Below, piece by piece: positions 38,873 to 47,303 of a DNA stretch of 64,000 nt. A model generated the notes under the pieces. It was not told the origin of the DNA. It worked only from the letters and a program-made list of their open reading frames with translations, and did no database searches. This DNA is from JADFQT01 sp965216025 (GTDB lineage: Bacteria; Chloroflexota; Dehalococcoidia; Lucifugimonadales; UBA3495): positions 62,001 through 126,000 of the forward strand of contig CBDCEX010000014.1 of NCBI GenBank assembly GCA_965216025.1, read 5' to 3'. A program made the translations under genes and the position numbers. Within the stretch, counting starts at the first letter, position 1; each line of letters begins with the position of its first letter.

Positions 38873-38882
38873 CAGTTCCGAC

Positions 38883-39380
38883 GGAACTTGAGGTTATTGG
38901 TTCGTGAAAGCGCTATCCGGTTGCGACCCCTGGGCAGTCTGGTTATCTGGGAGGCCGCCGGTATAGGCAAGACAGCCCTAGCATCGGCAGCTCTGGGGTG
39001 GCTACATCCTAAACTTAGCGAGACTTTCCAGGTTGGATCGAGGGGAAATCTCCCAAGTCAAACACAGTAACGATGTGGGGATGGGAGTTTGAACTGAGAC
39101 AGCTAACCCCGCTGGTTGAGGACATGTCCGAAGATCGGCTGTTGGACGTCTTAGAGGAAGCCCTGGGAGCACGGGTTATCGAGGAGCTGCCCCAAGCGGT
39201 AGGACGCTACCAGTTTACCCATGCGCTAATTCAGGAAACCCTGAGTGAAGAGCTGACACTGACCCGTCGTGTGCGGCTACACGCCCGCATCGCCGAGACT
39301 TTTGAGGCGCTGTACGGTGACTCCGCCGAGGCCCACGCCGCTGAGCTAGCCAACAATTCGCCCAGGCTGAGGCCGTAGCG
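38883..39380 (+). pseudogene. AAA-type ATPase fragment of the kinase-AAA-TPR gene
   Basis: Two frames carry recognisable parts. The first (38888-39070) has GSLVIWEAAGIGKTALASAA, a P-loop with the GxGKT core. The second (39073-39378) has MSEDRLLDVLEEALGARVIE and YQFTHALIQETLSEEL and RVRLHARIAETFEALYG, the end of the AAA region found in Chloroflexota kinase-AAA-TPR proteins. About 250 residues between them, including the Walker B and sensor segments, are missing. The fragment starts right after the ISAs1 target duplication. It is clearly decayed. Confidence 0.75.
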
Positions 39381-40870
39381 GGAAGTAACAAGCTGGTTCA
39401 ATACTCATTGCTGGCCGGCGAGCGAGCGCTGGCGGCCTACGCCTGGGCCTCCTCCCAGGCCTACTACGAGCGGGCACTGGCTGCCAAAGAAGCGCCATCG
39501 ACCGGTTCAGAAGCAGCTAAGGACCCCGTGGAGGCGCCTTACTCTTTGGTCTCGGTCGTGCCCAGGCCGCCACGGCGGAGAGGCACCAAAGGGAGGATAC
39601 AGTAACGACCATGCGTCGGGCGTTCGACTACTATGCTGAGGCTGCTCAAGTGGAACTGGCGGTGGCCGTTGCCGAATACCCGATGTACGCCACCTCTCAC
39701 AACACGGGAAGGACTCAGTTGCTAAGTCGGGCTCTCGAGCTGGTACCGACCGATTCCCATGCGGAGGGGCGTCTTCTGTCGCGCTACGGCTTGGAGCTGG
39801 GACGCGCGGGAGGTGATTACGAGGGTGCCCAAGGGGCCTTCCATAGGGCCCTGCTCATCGCTCAGCGCGAGGGAGATGCGGTAATGGAGGCTCGGACGGT
39901 GGCTTCTTCTGCCGACGTGGACTTCTTTCATCTCCGCTTCCGAGAATGCCTGAGGAACAGCCTGCGGGCCATCGAGCTGGGCCGCCTCGACGCCGCCCGA
40001 GCTGCGACGCAGCTTGGGGAGTTGGAGATGGCGAAAGAGCATGCAGCATCATCGTTGACCTTGGCAGAGAAACTGGGCGACCGAGTGTTCCTGGACGTGA
40101 CCCTCAGAATCAACGAAACTATTTGGCGGATGGAGGGAGCCCTCCAAACCGCCCGAGACTTTAGCGACCGAAGCCTGGCCGTGTCCCCACGCACCTCTCC
40201 CATCCTACTCGCCAGGGCACTGTTGGAGTACGAGGAGGGTGACTTCGCTAAAGGCGAGGTCTATATGGAAAGATTGATAGGCGCATTGCGGCTGAACCCA
40301 ACCAGTCCAGGCATTGAATCCGCGGCGGTGGCGGCGCTTTTGCCCTGGTCCGCCCGAATCACCGGGGTGATGAGCCGGTTCGACGAGGCTGAAGCGGCCG
40401 CTGAGACCGTGCTCTCGTCGCCAACTGCCAACCCCATATTCGTCCAGCTAGCCGGGCTCGGCCTTGCTCTCCTGGCCGTGGTGCGGGGCGATGGGTCTGC
40501 GGCCCAGGAGCAATACTCGACCCTGGAGAAGGTCCCAGGTGTAATCGGCGGAATATACCCCATGGCAACAGACCACATACTAGCTCTCCTGTCTCAGACG
40601 ATGCAAAACCTGGACCAGGCAGTAACCCACTTCGAGGACGCCCTGGACTTTTGCCGCACAGCTGGCTACCGGCCCGAGCTGGCCTGGACCTGCTGCGACT
40701 ACGCCGACACCCTAATCGAGCGTGCTTCGACAGGCTCAGCACGAACGGATACTGGCGACCGTGAGAAGGCCGTGTCCCTCCTGGACGAATCTCTGGCCAT
40801 CTCCAGCGAACTGGGCATGTGGCCCTTGATGGAGCGGGTGCTGTCCCGGCGGGATATACTTAAAGCGTAG
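39381..40870 (+). pseudogene. TPR-rich C-terminal part of the kinase-AAA-TPR gene
   Basis: A frame at 39408-39605 holds LLAGERALAAYAWASSQAYY, the linker helix region after the AAA domain. A further frame from 39611 to 40870 (419 codons) holds tetratricopeptide-like helix pairs such as RAFDYYAEAAQVELAVAVAE, TQLGELEMAKEHAASSLTLA, AVTHFEDALDFCRTAGYR and KAVSLLDESLAISSELGMW. The fragments are in different frames and must be joined by indels. The last part is long enough to be expressed alone, but no ribosome site is seen at its ATG (39611). In the intact family this region binds signals or partners. Confidence 0.7.
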
Positions 40871-41285
40871 CTCAGCCACGTAGCTCAGCTACGTTGCTCA
40901 GCTACCGGGCAAGTTGAGCCGATGCGTCCGGCCGCTTCATAGCTTAAGATGAAGCTTCACTACGTGCGATTACCGATTATGTCAACTTTATTTCGACCGA
41001 TATTACCCATTCCTCCAGGCTAATCGATGCTCGACTGCGCGTGACGGCACTAGGGCAGCTCAAAGACCAGTGAATTGCGCTTAACCTGGGTCCACACAGC
41101 TAACTGTTTCCCAGTTGTGGCTTCGCACAATAGGCCAGAGCCCCTTGTGCGAACTGCTTCTGCGGCGGTGGACTCATTGCTCGCATCAGCAGAAAGTAGC
41201 AACGAAGAAGGGAGGTAAATAAATCAAGACCGTATCGTTTTAGGATATTGGAAAAGTTATTGATTGTTGCAGGAGGGAACCAGCC
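40871..41285. other. Intergenic region with short tandem repeat
   Basis: About 415 bases without a convincing gene. At 40867-40906 a unit close to GTAGCTCAGCTAC occurs three times with small changes, just after the TPR stop. GGAGGG at 41272-41277 is the ribosome site of the next gene. Confidence 0.5.
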
Positions 41286-41705
41286 ATGCCAACTGAACAG
41301 GAAAAACAAGCGGAAAAGGAAAGAGTTACTAGAATAAGCGGCTTTCGGGTCAGCGCGCATGATTTTTTGGCCGAGGTGGACTTTGATGCGCTTAAGGCTC
41401 GAAATGACCGTTGGGAGGCCCAACACCGCGATCTCTCCCGCGAAGAGCGAAAGCACGAGGAGCTGCGCAGAATAGCAGGCTATGTTGCAATGAGAAACCC
41501 CGTCTACCATATTCAGATCCATGTTCACGCTGCGCATGGAGCCGGCGCGACGGCAGAGGAGATTTACAGCGTCATTGACGAGGCTGGTGGTTGGGCTGGT
41601 GGCGCCGCTAGACAGAACGGCATGGAGGCGTGGCGTCTTGTTTTCCGGCCTGATTTGCCAACGCTTCTCCAGGTAGTAGAGCTAACGGATGATTCGTTAA
41701 AATAG
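41286..41705 (+). CDS. Carboxymuconolactone-decarboxylase-like (AhpD-fold) protein without cysteines
   Basis: A 139-residue protein. The C-terminal half (YHIQIHVHAAHGAGATAEEI, then DEAGGWAGGAARQNGMEAW) follows the AhpD-fold pattern, in which a CxxC motif would normally lie before the HxxxAxxxGAT segment. Here no cysteine is present at all, so it cannot act as a thiol peroxidase partner. Cys-less members of the carboxymuconolactone decarboxylase group exist. The N-terminal 60 residues are charged helices. GGAGGG precedes the ATG. A long hairpin follows the gene at 41734, then a RidA gene, which suggests related work on reactive intermediates; this is inference. Confidence 0.7.
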   Translation: MPTEQEKQAEKERVTRISGFRVSAHDFLAEVDFDALKARNDRWEAQHRDLSREERKHEELRRIAGYVAMRNPVYHIQIHVHAAHGAGATAEEIYSVIDEAGGWAGGAARQNGMEAWRLVFRPDLPTLLQVVELTDDSLK

Positions 41706-41733
41706 CTAAAGTGGCCTTTGACCACCTGATTAC

Positions 41734-41775
41734 AGGTGGCTCAAGGACCCTTGGCTAGAAGTCCTTGAGCCACCT
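41734..41775 (+). terminator. Perfect 15-bp hairpin between AhpD-like and RidA genes
   Basis: AGGTGGCTCAAGGAC (41734-41748) pairs perfectly with GTCCTTGAGCCACCT (41761-41775) around a 12-base loop. No T-run follows, so it is not a classical intrinsic terminator, but its position 29 bases after a stop codon suits transcript-end processing or attenuation. Confidence 0.5.
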
Positions 41776-41857
41776 TGGCCCCACCTTCACCAAGCCCCCG
41801 TCTTTCACCACGGGACACTAAATGTTCAAGTCTGCGGACCGTCCATGGAGACAGAGA

Positions 41858-42247
41858 ATGAAGAAGATTAGGCGCGACTATCCTGATATCGCTTCCAGCG
41901 GTCCTACCTACAGTCGGGGAGTCCGCACCGGAAACTTGCTGTTCATTGCGGGATGCACCGCCCGCGGCACCGACTCCCAGGGAAAACCGTTGATGGAGCA
42001 ACTTCGAGTCACCTTGGATAGAATCACCCGCATCGTCGCGGCTGAAGGGGGTTCGTCCGGGGACATTGTCAAGATAACCACTTACGTCACTAGCATCAAC
42101 AACTGGCGGGCCAGCGCCTTGGAGCAGCAGTCCCTATTCCACGAGTATTTTAAGGGTGAATACCCGGCTAATACCTTGGTCGAAATCACCGCTTTGGCGG
42201 AACCAGGACTTGATGTAGAGATTGAGGCAATAGCTGAACTGGGGTGA
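41858..42247 (+). CDS. RidA/YjgF-family protein
   Basis: A 129-residue protein from ATG 41858 (GGAG at 41847-41850); the in-frame ATG at 41822 is not supported. It shows YSRGVRTGNLLFIAGCTARG, LDRITRIVAAEGGSSGDIVK and FKGEYPANTLVEITALAEPG, matching the RidA/YER057c fold. RidA proteins deaminate reactive enamine/imine intermediates or act as related hydrolases. In the typical RidA the Arg that binds the substrate carboxylate lies in an R-T/S-x-V/I segment; here the equivalent is PANTLVEI, with Asn, so the activity may differ. A second RidA copy with very similar sequence, interrupted by an IS, is at 50433-51678. Confidence 0.88.
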   Translation: MKKIRRDYPDIASSGPTYSRGVRTGNLLFIAGCTARGTDSQGKPLMEQLRVTLDRITRIVAAEGGSSGDIVKITTYVTSINNWRASALEQQSLFHEYFKGEYPANTLVEITALAEPGLDVEIEAIAELG

Positions 42248-42447
42248 ATTCCTCTCCTCCTCGTCTTGAGAGTCCCGGGGGATACAGGAGAGAAGTTAGC
42301 GGATCATTTACACATCTAAGTGGACTACGGAATTTGACTGGCCGGTGAGCGGATTGTTCCTTCGGATTCTAGCTGGAGCGGCCGTCGGTCTCGCGAACAA
42401 CTGGATATTCCTTGGGGGTGCTAATGACCGAAGATGAGGGTACAACG

Positions 42448-43443
42448 ATGACAAACCAACTTCAACGAAATATTGTGGCCCGTCCCCTGGGAGCAGAATC
42501 AGTAATTACCACTATTGGGGTCGGACCAGGGCAGCGAGGCCCTTGGTCCTTTGTAACCGGAATCCCGAACCTCGAAGTTGATATGGTGGGGCCTCCTCCC
42601 CAGTACCTTTCGGTGGTGGCATGGGCCGCTTGAACAGTGGTCACGGTGGTAGGCGTGGCCTACCGTGGGAAGATAGCCCTGGAGGATATCCAGGTCGATT
42701 TCGAGGTGGAGCCGGTCGAGCTTCCTCAATCCATTGGGTTTGGCGTAAGGGAAGTGGTCACCCTGAAAGGGCAGATCTCCGAACCAGAGCGTCTCCGCCT
42801 GCAACGGGCCGCCCAGTACTGTCCCGTCGGACAGGCACTGACCAAAGGGTCCATGGAGATAGAGGACCTGGTGCAATGGAGTTCGGGCGAAACAGCGGTA
42901 GTCTTCCCGACTCCGGAAGGTCTGCAACCGTTGGAGGGTGACCTCCCAGCCCTGCTCCCAGGATCGGTGCACGGTCGCTACCTCCTGGACACCAAGGAGT
43001 ATGACGAAGCCGGAGTCATGGAGCACGAAGGCGAGGTTAAGGTCTACGCTATCAGTGAAAATCTTACCCGCACCAGCCGCTGGACCTTCCTCGCCGGCCA
43101 CAGCTCCGCGGGCTGGGTACCGCCGCCTTTCCCGCTGTCTCAAGGAGCCTGGGCGGCGTCGACCGCTACTACTTTAAGCCGGTTGCTGCCCCAAGATACC
43201 CAAGACTGCGCCGGTCTGGAGGTGGAGTTAGCTGTGGCCGCCCGAGGCGGTAGAGGCCAGTCCCAGGGCAACGCAGCCGCGGGATTGGTAAACCGACGCC
43301 GGGTTTTGCGCAGGATAAGCGTCCCTGGAACCCCGCGCACCACTCCCCTCGAGACGATTCAGGCAGCGCTCCTGCGGGACCCGATTTCCATGGCTTACCG
43401 CAGCGGAGGTGTTCTGCTTCACGAAGAGGTGGTGGTAGAGTAG
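42448..43443 (+). CDS. Tandem OsmC-family protein, predicted selenoprotein (in-frame UGA 42631-42633)
   Basis: One frame runs from ATG 42448 (GAGGG seven bases upstream; alternative ATG 42424) to 43443, interrupted only by TGA at 42631-42633. The first domain has VGPPPQYLSVVAWAA, then the UGA codon, then TVVTVVGVAYRGKIALEDIQ. In OsmC/Ohr peroxidases this position holds the peroxidatic Cys (LLASLAAC-type motif). The second redox Cys is present in RLQRAAQYCPVGQALTKG. The C-terminal half has a second OsmC-like module, VPPPFPLSQGAWAASTATTL, with Ser at the matching position. A SECIS-like hairpin follows the UGA. If UGA is selenocysteine, the product has 331 residues and a Sec/Cys peroxidase centre in domain one. 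OsmC-like selenoproteins are known from marine metagenomes; the alternative is a Cys-to-stop mutation. Confidence 0.8.
42642..42667 (+). promoter_or_regulatory. SECIS-like hairpin downstream of the UGA codon
   Basis: Lower stem CACG (42642-42645) with CGTG (42664-42667), a three-base bulge GTG (42646-42648), upper stem GTAGGC (42649-42654) with GCCTAC (42658-42663), and a GTG apical loop (42655-42657). The loop begins 21 bases after the UGA. Bacterial SECIS elements are read as a short stem with a small loop holding a G near its start, about 16-37 bases after the UGA; this fits. The bases also code for conserved-looking residues, as required of a coding-region SECIS. Confidence 0.7.
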
Positions 43444-43729
43444 CTTTGCTACCAAGTAAGGTCAAGAAACGGCCAGGACCAGCACCTGCTCCCCGGCTCG
43501 TAGTTCCAACTGCTCAACCAACTCCTGGGCCCAGAACACGAATTGGTATATATTTACACATACGAGGAATTGGAACCTAATAAAGAATAAAGACCCATTT
43601 AACTATTGTCCGTGCCAACGATACCAGGGGCCTCTGGCGGACGTTGTTTCGTCCCTGATCTAAGTGACCAGATTGCAACGGCACCGTTCTTATGGTCCAA
43701 TAGCACAACAGATGTAAGGAGGTAGTATC

Positions 43730-44719
43730 ATGGCGGACAAGACATTGATCTACGTAGGCGCAGAGGCCAGTGGCCTGTACCGTAAAGAAGCGGCGGACTC
43801 CAGCTGGGAACAGCTATCTGATGGCATGCCGCCTTCGCCCCAAGCTCGAACCATCGCCATACATCCTGAAAACCCCGACCTGGTTTTCGTGGGAACTCAA
43901 CGAGGCGTATACCGGAGTCAAGACCGGGGCGACCACTGGCAAAGGATGAACCTGACTGAGGGCCGGATTGTCTGGTCTTTGAAATTCCAGCCGGGGAACC
44001 CAAAGGTTATGTACCTGGGAACAGAGGGAAGCGAGGTCTACCAGAGTCAGGACGGAGGTGAAAACTGGGAATACCTGTCCACCATATCCAACCCTGACTC
44101 GGTCCAGATGGCCTTTGCTACCCGTATTCTGGGTATCGGCATCGACTCGACCAACACGGACAATATGTATGCCGCGCTGGAAGTGGGCGGCGCAGCCCGC
44201 AGCACCAATGCCGGTAAAACCTGGCAGTTAGTTAACCGCGAGTTCAACGGGGACGTGGACCGGATGGACTTGCACGGGGTCGCCGTCGGCGCGGAGGATT
44301 CCAGCGCGGTCTTCATCTCCAACCGCACGGGAATCTGGCGGTCTGGCGACCAGGGAGAGAACTGGGAAAATCTGCACATGGAACGTTTCTCGAACATCAA
44401 ATATTCCAGGGGAGTGCAGGTGGCGCCGGACAACCCCAACGTGCTATACGCATGCGTCGGGATGAATTTTGGCAGCGAAGAGGGCGGCGTGATGCGTACG
44501 ACGGACCTGGGTGAAACATGGCATCGGTTTGATCAAGGAGTGACCCCTAAGAGCACCACCTTTGGAGTGGCCAGCAACACCCAGAATCCGGAGCAAGTAT
44601 ACTTTTGTACCCGTCGTGGTCAGGTTTTTGGCACCCATGACGGCGGCTCAACCTGGCAAGAGCACAGCGTACCGGAGGCCGCAACAAATGTGATTAGCGT
44701 GGCCTGCTCAACAGCCTAA
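43730..44719 (+). CDS. BNR/sialidase-type beta-propeller protein
   Basis: A 329-residue protein with repeated Asp-box-like units: GVYRSQDRGDHWQRM, EVYQSQDGGENWEYL, GAARSTNAGKTWQLV, GIWRSGDQGENWENL, GVMRTTDLGETWHRF and QVFGTHDGGSTWQEH. Each has the SxDxGxxW core of BNR repeats, spaced to form a propeller. There is no signal peptide, so unlike secreted sialidases it is probably cytoplasmic. Catalytic residues of sialidases are not evident. AAGGAGG precedes the ATG. Function unknown; related Chloroflexota proteins are annotated as exo-alpha-sialidase-like without proof. Confidence 0.88.
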   Translation: MADKTLIYVGAEASGLYRKEAADSSWEQLSDGMPPSPQARTIAIHPENPDLVFVGTQRGVYRSQDRGDHWQRMNLTEGRIVWSLKFQPGNPKVMYLGTEGSEVYQSQDGGENWEYLSTISNPDSVQMAFATRILGIGIDSTNTDNMYAALEVGGAARSTNAGKTWQLVNREFNGDVDRMDLHGVAVGAEDSSAVFISNRTGIWRSGDQGENWENLHMERFSNIKYSRGVQVAPDNPNVLYACVGMNFGSEEGGVMRTTDLGETWHRFDQGVTPKSTTFGVASNTQNPEQVYFCTRRGQVFGTHDGGSTWQEHSVPEAATNVISVACSTA

Positions 44720-44747
44720 CCAGCTTCTAAGGGGTGGAGTCCGGACC

Positions 44748-44980
44748 TAAACCAAGGTGGAAGCTACATCAACACCGGATTGGGCAGCGCTGCCAACACC
44801 GTCATTCCGGCGAACGCCAGAGTCCAGGGAACAGTGCAGAACGTACTTTGCTGGACCCCGCCTTACGCCGGTGTGACGAAGGATTCTGCTCCCTCAGGCT
44901 GCGTAAACCAACACAATGCCGATTGCCGAAGCAGACTCTGGGGTTTAGCGAAATGTAGTTTTCACCTGGGTAACAGTTTA
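44748..44980. mobile_element. MITE-like element related to IS630 ends
   Basis: Starts with TAAACCAAGGTGGAAGCTACAT and ends with sequence whose complement is TAAACTGTTACCCAGGTG...CTACAT, so both limits are TA and both resemble the IS630 ends in this window (TAAACCAAAGCCAAGGTG...CTACAT). The 233-bp interior has no transposase and no ORF above chance. This is a non-autonomous derivative that an IS630 transposase could move. Confidence 0.7.
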
Positions 44981-45000
44981 GCGCCTTATCCTACAGACCA

Positions 45001-47289
45001 TTACCAGGCTTTCAGGAGCAGGCTACATTGGGGGGAATCCACCCGAAAGTGGATGTCGCTCAGCCCCGGTCGATTTTCGATGGTCAAGCCGGAAATGCCC
45101 CGTCCTTCCCCCTCAACTGATAAGTTCTCGGCGCCGCCTACGGTGAAGGTGTAGGATCTCCCCGCCGGCAACTCCAGAGCCAGCTCTATTCCCTGCTCAC
45201 TGGCAACAATATTTTTAACCTGCCGGCCGGACAGAGTTACGTATTTGTCCAAGAACCCTAACAGGTACAATTCGCCAACTTGGGGCGGTAGCACCAGGTA
45301 ACGGGTATCGCCGGCGTCTAAATTTCCCGCCAAATAATGCTCCGGGACTGTCTTCACGGCAAAGTAGTCATAAACTGCTCCTTCACCCTGGAACAGAAAA
45401 GGATCCAAGTCTAACCCGTACTCGCCTACACTGTCGCCCAAATTGAAAAGGGCCAGGAATGTCCAGCGAAAATCCCCAATGCTGGTAGTGGTGTAAAAGG
45501 CCATTACCTTCGATTGAAGGGTTGCCGCTACTGGATATGGGGGATGATCCGGTTGGGCCAGGGTCCCATCCGGGAAGGCCAGCCTGGCCACGATATCCTT
45601 ATCAACGTGACCTACTTTATCGCCTATGCCCACTATGCCACCGCTTAACGCCCGGGCCAGGGCTTGTAAAGAAGCATCCGGTTCGGCGAACCCTTCCGGG
45701 TGGTCTCCTGCGGTGATGAAGACATCGTATGACGGAGACAAGTCCAGGGCGCCGGCCAGCAGGGAGAGCAGCAGGTTCTGACGCAGGTTGTGATTCCGGG
45801 TGTTGGGGATTCGGTACTCCTGAATGTTCCGGCCCAAAAGCTCTAACTGACCTGCCTGATGGTTCACATAATCCGTGGAAGTGCGAACGGCGATGACGTT
45901 GTCATGAACAGTGGAGGCTAGGTAGTGGCCCACAGTGGGCATGCAAAGCATTACTTCCAGTCCCTCTTGTGCCATGGCCTGACACAGACCGTCCAACCAG
46001 GTGTCGGCGGCCCCAATGCGATTACGCAGGGACGAAGAGTATTGGATTTGGGTACGTAGGAAGTCCGGCCAAATGCCCAAAGCTCCCCAATCTTTGAACT
46101 CTGCCGCCCGGTCCTGGTAGAAAACCGAGCCGGCCGGGTATCCTGAACCTTCATCCACCACGAATTCATAGGAGTCAAGATACTCATTGTCCGGGGCAAA
46201 GGCGGACATGTGCAAAAGCAGGGGCAAACCGGTCTCCTGAACCACTGCCTTCAGCCCCTGGGGGTACTTATCGGGATGGGGGCGGTAGCTCTTGGCAAAT
46301 CCCACTTGGTCGAAGATGTACCACAGATCGAGGCCAAGATACCCGACTGGAATGTCGGCCTCCTGAAAGTAGTTGGACAGTTCAAGGAGGGTAGCGGCGC
46401 CGGTGGGCCGGAAGAGGTCGGCATAGTAGCTACCGTAGCAGTTCCAGAAGCCCAGCTTCTTCACCAGGGTGCTGTCCCTACCCTTTCCGCGTAGCTTACC
46501 GGCGTGCCGCAGCATCAGGTCGCCCCAGCGCAGCACCGTTGCCCCCAGGCCCTGGCCGAAGACCAGCAAGGTGAGCGTAGTGGTGCCCGAAGGAATGAAG
46601 TCGACCGATCCGTGGAGACCCCTGGCAACCCCAGTACCGGCCGGGGTGTCTATAAGCCGCATGGGACTGATAAGAAAGTGATTGAGGGGCAACATCACCA
46701 GGGTGCGCTCCTGGCTGTCGTAAGCGATTAGCGGGGCGAACGGCTTGTCCCCAGTCTGGTGAACATCCAAGGTAGGGGAGAAGTCGGCCAACCGAAGCAT
46801 TTCCGGTAGGCGGTCCAGGTCGGGAGCGGTGGCGGCGTCGGGGAAGTTGCCTCCGATACCCGTTCCTTCCCCGCCCCGCAAGCCCCAGGTATAGGTCAGG
46901 TAGCTCAGGCCATCCGACAGCAGAACTATGGGAGCGTTAAGGGTGGTGTTAAAAAAGCTGTCCTCTATAGCCGTGCCCCGCAACTCCCGGAGGGTTGTGG
47001 TCTCCACCAACAACAGGGCATCGTCTTGGTGCACCATTAGCCGCAGCCGAAGTATCGGACCATCATCGTCGGCATAGGTCAATACCAGAGCGACATAACT
47101 CCCCAGTTGGTCCTGGCCGCTTTCTTGAGATGAACTCACCAGCCGGAAAGAGCCGTCAAAGCTCCACCGCCGGCGTCCGTTGATGGGAACGCCTACCCCC
47201 AGCTCCTCGACTACCGAGGCTTCGCCGTAGGCGATGGCTGCTCCGGACGCGGTCAGCGTCAGCTGCAACTCAGTGGATTTCATCTTCAC
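45001..47289 (-). CDS. GH36/raffinose-synthase-like glycoside hydrolase-family protein
   Basis: A 762-residue protein (760 from ATG 47283, a more usual start). The N-terminal 250 residues look like the beta-sandwich of clan GH-D enzymes. The barrel begins LVKKLGFWNCYGSYYADLF, followed by PVGYLGLDLWYIFDQVG. The segments EVMLCMPTVGHYLASTV, NVIAVRTSTDYV, PSYDVFITAGDHP and ARALSGGIVGIGDKVGHVD parallel plant raffinose synthase and seed-imbibition proteins (CM.., AVRASDDF, PDWDMF, ARAISGGP). A C-terminal sandwich follows. Substrate is likely an alpha-galactoside or other sugar, but the catalytic pair is not certain. No signal peptide. Its start is 14 bases after the Gfo/Idh gene stop, so the two form an operon. 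Confidence 0.78.
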   Translation of the reverse strand: MKMKSTELQLTLTASGAAIAYGEASVVEELGVGVPINGRRRWSFDGSFRLVSSSQESGQDQLGSYVALVLTYADDDGPILRLRLMVHQDDALLLVETTTLRELRGTAIEDSFFNTTLNAPIVLLSDGLSYLTYTWGLRGGEGTGIGGNFPDAATAPDLDRLPEMLRLADFSPTLDVHQTGDKPFAPLIAYDSQERTLVMLPLNHFLISPMRLIDTPAGTGVARGLHGSVDFIPSGTTTLTLLVFGQGLGATVLRWGDLMLRHAGKLRGKGRDSTLVKKLGFWNCYGSYYADLFRPTGAATLLELSNYFQEADIPVGYLGLDLWYIFDQVGFAKSYRPHPDKYPQGLKAVVQETGLPLLLHMSAFAPDNEYLDSYEFVVDEGSGYPAGSVFYQDRAAEFKDWGALGIWPDFLRTQIQYSSSLRNRIGAADTWLDGLCQAMAQEGLEVMLCMPTVGHYLASTVHDNVIAVRTSTDYVNHQAGQLELLGRNIQEYRIPNTRNHNLRQNLLLSLLAGALDLSPSYDVFITAGDHPEGFAEPDASLQALARALSGGIVGIGDKVGHVDKDIVARLAFPDGTLAQPDHPPYPVAATLQSKVMAFYTTTSIGDFRWTFLALFNLGDSVGEYGLDLDPFLFQGEGAVYDYFAVKTVPEHYLAGNLDAGDTRYLVLPPQVGELYLLGFLDKYVTLSGRQVKNIVASEQGIELALELPAGRSYTFTVGGAENLSVEGEGRGISGLTIENRPGLSDIHFRVDSPQCSLLLKAW

Positions 47290-47303
47290 CTAACCCGCTA
47301 CCG

